A stretch of DNA of 54,010 bases from Desulfobacula sp. (GTDB lineage: Bacteria > Desulfobacterota > Desulfobacteria > Desulfobacterales > Desulfobacteraceae): contig NZ_JAUWQB010000014.1 in the NCBI RefSeq assembly GCF_030611305.1, positions 1 through 54,010 on the forward strand, given 5' to 3'. Below are positions 52,545 to 54,010 of the stretch, in pieces (positions within the stretch are counted from its first letter, which is position 1; the number at the start of each line of letters is the position of its first letter). The translations under genes and the position numbers were made by a program. Below the pieces are notes generated by a model. It was not told the DNA's origin. It saw only the letters and a program-made list of their open reading frames with translations, and made no database searches.

Positions 52545-54010
52545 ATGGCACAAGCAGGAAGCATAAAAGAAATTTCAGGTTCGGTAAACGCACGAACATC
52601 CACGGGGCAGGTTCGAGAACTTAACGTCGGGGACATAGTTTATGAAAATGAACTGATTGAGACAACCGGCGGCTCCAGGGTCACCATTGAGCTGGACAAC
52701 GGAAAAACAATAAACCTGTCTGAAAACGCACAGATCCTCATTGATGAATCCGTCACCGGCGTAGTTGATGCCCGTGATGCAGTCGTCAGTGAAGTGGAAG
52801 GTCTGCAGGCAGCACTTGAAGCCGGTGAAGAGATCGGTGATGAAGAAGCAACAGCCGTGGGTGAAGAGGATGACGCACATGACTTCGGCCTTGACTACTA
52901 TGCAGGCGACCAGACTAGAGGCGAAGTCGACAGTTACCTGTTCCCCACTGATTATGGCTCAGACGCAGAAATCATAACCCAAGAGAACGGTGAAATCGAA
53001 CCCCCAACGATCACTGCAGCTATTGATCTGGATATCAATGTTACTGCTGATGATATTATTGATGCAGAAGAAGCAAAAAGTATTATCCCTGTAACCGGTA
53101 CTGTAGGTGGCGATGTCAAGGCAGGTGATATAGTTACCCTGACAATCAATGGCAACGATTACTCCGGACCGGCATATGATGACAATGGAACATTAAAATT
53201 CAGTATTGATGTGCCGGGTGCGGAACTGGTCGCAGACCCTGATCATGTGATTGAGGCAAGTGTGACAGCTAGCGACGACTTTGGGAACACTGCAACAGCA
53301 ACAGATACTGAAGGGTACGGGGTCGACAGCGGCCTGTCCGCCAACGTATCATCGGTCACGGTCAACGAGAATGCTCTTGATCTGGTTGTGGGTGGGGACG
53401 ACCTCGCAGCGGGCACAGTCACCGGCAGTCTGCCTGGTAGCACGGATGAAACAGCAGGTGACACACTGACGGCCGACGGCGGGTTTGGTCAGCTAAGTTA
53501 TGCTCTGGTAACTGGAGGCAATTCAGCCACAGCCGGAACCTACGGTACGATTCAGATCAACACGGATGGAACCTATCTCTACACCCTGACCTCACCGGTG
53601 GATGGCCCCAATGCGAACAACGGCGTCACCACCGAGATCGCCGCCGACTCCTTCACCTACGAGGTGACTGACAACTACGGCAACACCTCGACGGAGACCA
53701 TCACCATCAACATCGTTGATGATGTGCCGACGGTGGATGTTGGTCTTCTTTATGGAGGAGATTTTTCGCTTCCGAGCCTCACCACCCAAGATGCGGAAAC
53801 CATTGGTACTGACTCAGACACCGCCTCTGATTCGTTTGCCAGCCTGTTTACTCTTACTCAGGATATGGGAGCAGATGATGACGGCACAGCGGCTTCATTG
53901 GGTTACACTCTGTCTGTGACTACAGCAGCTACTGGTCTCACCAGTGACGGCGAGGATATCAACGTAGCACTTGTCGGCAACAACATCGTGGGCAGCACTT
54001 CTACTGGTGG
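52545..54010 (+). CDS. LapA-type giant adhesin with N-terminal retention module (partial, runs off the window)
   Basis: At least 488 residues are open to the window end, with no stop. The first 105 or so residues form a retention module (GSIKEISGSVNARTSTGQ; GDIVYENELIETTGGSRVTI) like that of LapA-family adhesins, ending in TAVG at residues 103-106, where LapG would cut (usually TAAG). An acidic linker, a bacterial Ig-like domain (about 175-265), a VCBS/cadherin-like domain (about 268-395, with DGTYLYTLTSPVDG) and the start of a DUF5801-like repeat (SDSFASLFTLTQDMGADD) follow. Such proteins leave by type I secretion and stay plugged in the outer-membrane TolC-like pore until cut. No N-terminal signal peptide is present, as expected. 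The transporter, LapD and LapG are not in the window. Confidence 0.85.
   Translation, partial: MAQAGSIKEISGSVNARTSTGQVRELNVGDIVYENELIETTGGSRVTIELDNGKTINLSENAQILIDESVTGVVDARDAVVSEVEGLQAALEAGEEIGDEEATAVGEEDDAHDFGLDYYAGDQTRGEVDSYLFPTDYGSDAEIITQENGEIEPPTITAAIDLDINVTADDIIDAEEAKSIIPVTGTVGGDVKAGDIVTLTINGNDYSGPAYDDNGTLKFSIDVPGAELVADPDHVIEASVTASDDFGNTATATDTEGYGVDSGLSANVSSVTVNENALDLVVGGDDLAAGTVTGSLPGSTDETAGDTLTADGGFGQLSYALVTGGNSATAGTYGTIQINTDGTYLYTLTSPVDGPNANNGVTTEIAADSFTYEVTDNYGNTSTETITINIVDDVPTVDVGLLYGGDFSLPSLTTQDAETIGTDSDTASDSFASLFTLTQDMGADDDGTAASLGYTLSVTTAATGLTSDGEDINVALVGNNIVGSTSTG

Noticed and set aside
53592-53789. Minus-strand frames inside the adhesin
   Set aside because: They are opposite a continuous plus-strand frame with clear domain repeats.

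Overview
The window comes from an AT-rich chromosome of a dissimilatory sulfate reducer. The marker is a dsrA-dsrB-dsrD-cobyrinate a,c-diamide synthase operon (45.1-49.4 kb), supported by a tetrahaem class III cytochrome c, a tungsten-type aldehyde oxidoreductase with its own MoaD-like protein, and complete pilMNOPQ and pilT/pilU sets. This points to the Desulfobacterota, most likely a member of the Desulfobacteraceae (Desulfobacula-like). The genus is an inference from gene content and base composition only. I see no rRNA, tRNA, CRISPR array or intact insertion sequence.

Layout. 0-1.2 kb: a long imperfect hairpin and a MazEF-type toxin-antitoxin pair. 1.3-9.6 kb: a crotonase; a tightly packed run of a HyuA-like ATPase, a histone-deacetylase-family amidohydrolase and an EpmA-like ligase; a DUF368 lipid-carrier transporter; Pcm; a two-cistron potassium channel; and a 5-formyl-THF cyclo-ligase. 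9.8-14.8 kb: serS-thrC running into a LysM protein and a PilF-like TPR lipoprotein. 14.8-23.1 kb: pilMNOPQ on the minus strand and a divergent sigma54 two-component pair. 23.4-27.7 kb: an iron-uptake operon headed by a Fur-FeoA-FeoA fusion, then feoB, an SH3 protein and a YfgM-like TPR protein. 27.9-30.1 kb: a Dus-family enzyme, a small unknown protein and YedF.

30.1-38.0 kb: a minus-strand array, yggT-divIVA-pilT-pilU-(zinc ribbon/receiver)-unknown-PBP1A-SPOR, which joins pilus motors to envelope growth. 38.3-42.1 kb: aldehyde oxidoreductase, MoaD-like protein and a DEAD-box helicase. 42.2-43.0 kb: a kinase pseudogene that has lost its catalytic core. 43.2-45.0 kb: tatB-tatC and a tetrahaem cytochrome. 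45.1-51.5 kb: the dsr locus, preceded by a divergent kinase-like unknown and a TPR protein. 51.6-52.1 kb: BrnT/BrnA. 52.5 kb to the window end: the N-terminus of a giant LapA-type adhesin that runs off the edge.

How the genes work together. The pilus genes are split over two clusters, one for the alignment complex and secretin and one for the retraction ATPases, and both lie next to cell-wall genes. The dsr operon carries reductase, allosteric activator and sirohaem amidase in one unit, with a good sigma70-like promoter of its own and a leader hairpin. The points most worth a second look are the LapA-type retention module with a TAVG site, the Fur-FeoA-FeoA fusion, the out-of-frame split of the potassium channel at an A6 run, its odd selectivity filter, the kinase-like unknown beside dsrAB, and the HyuA/HDAC/EpmA operon.
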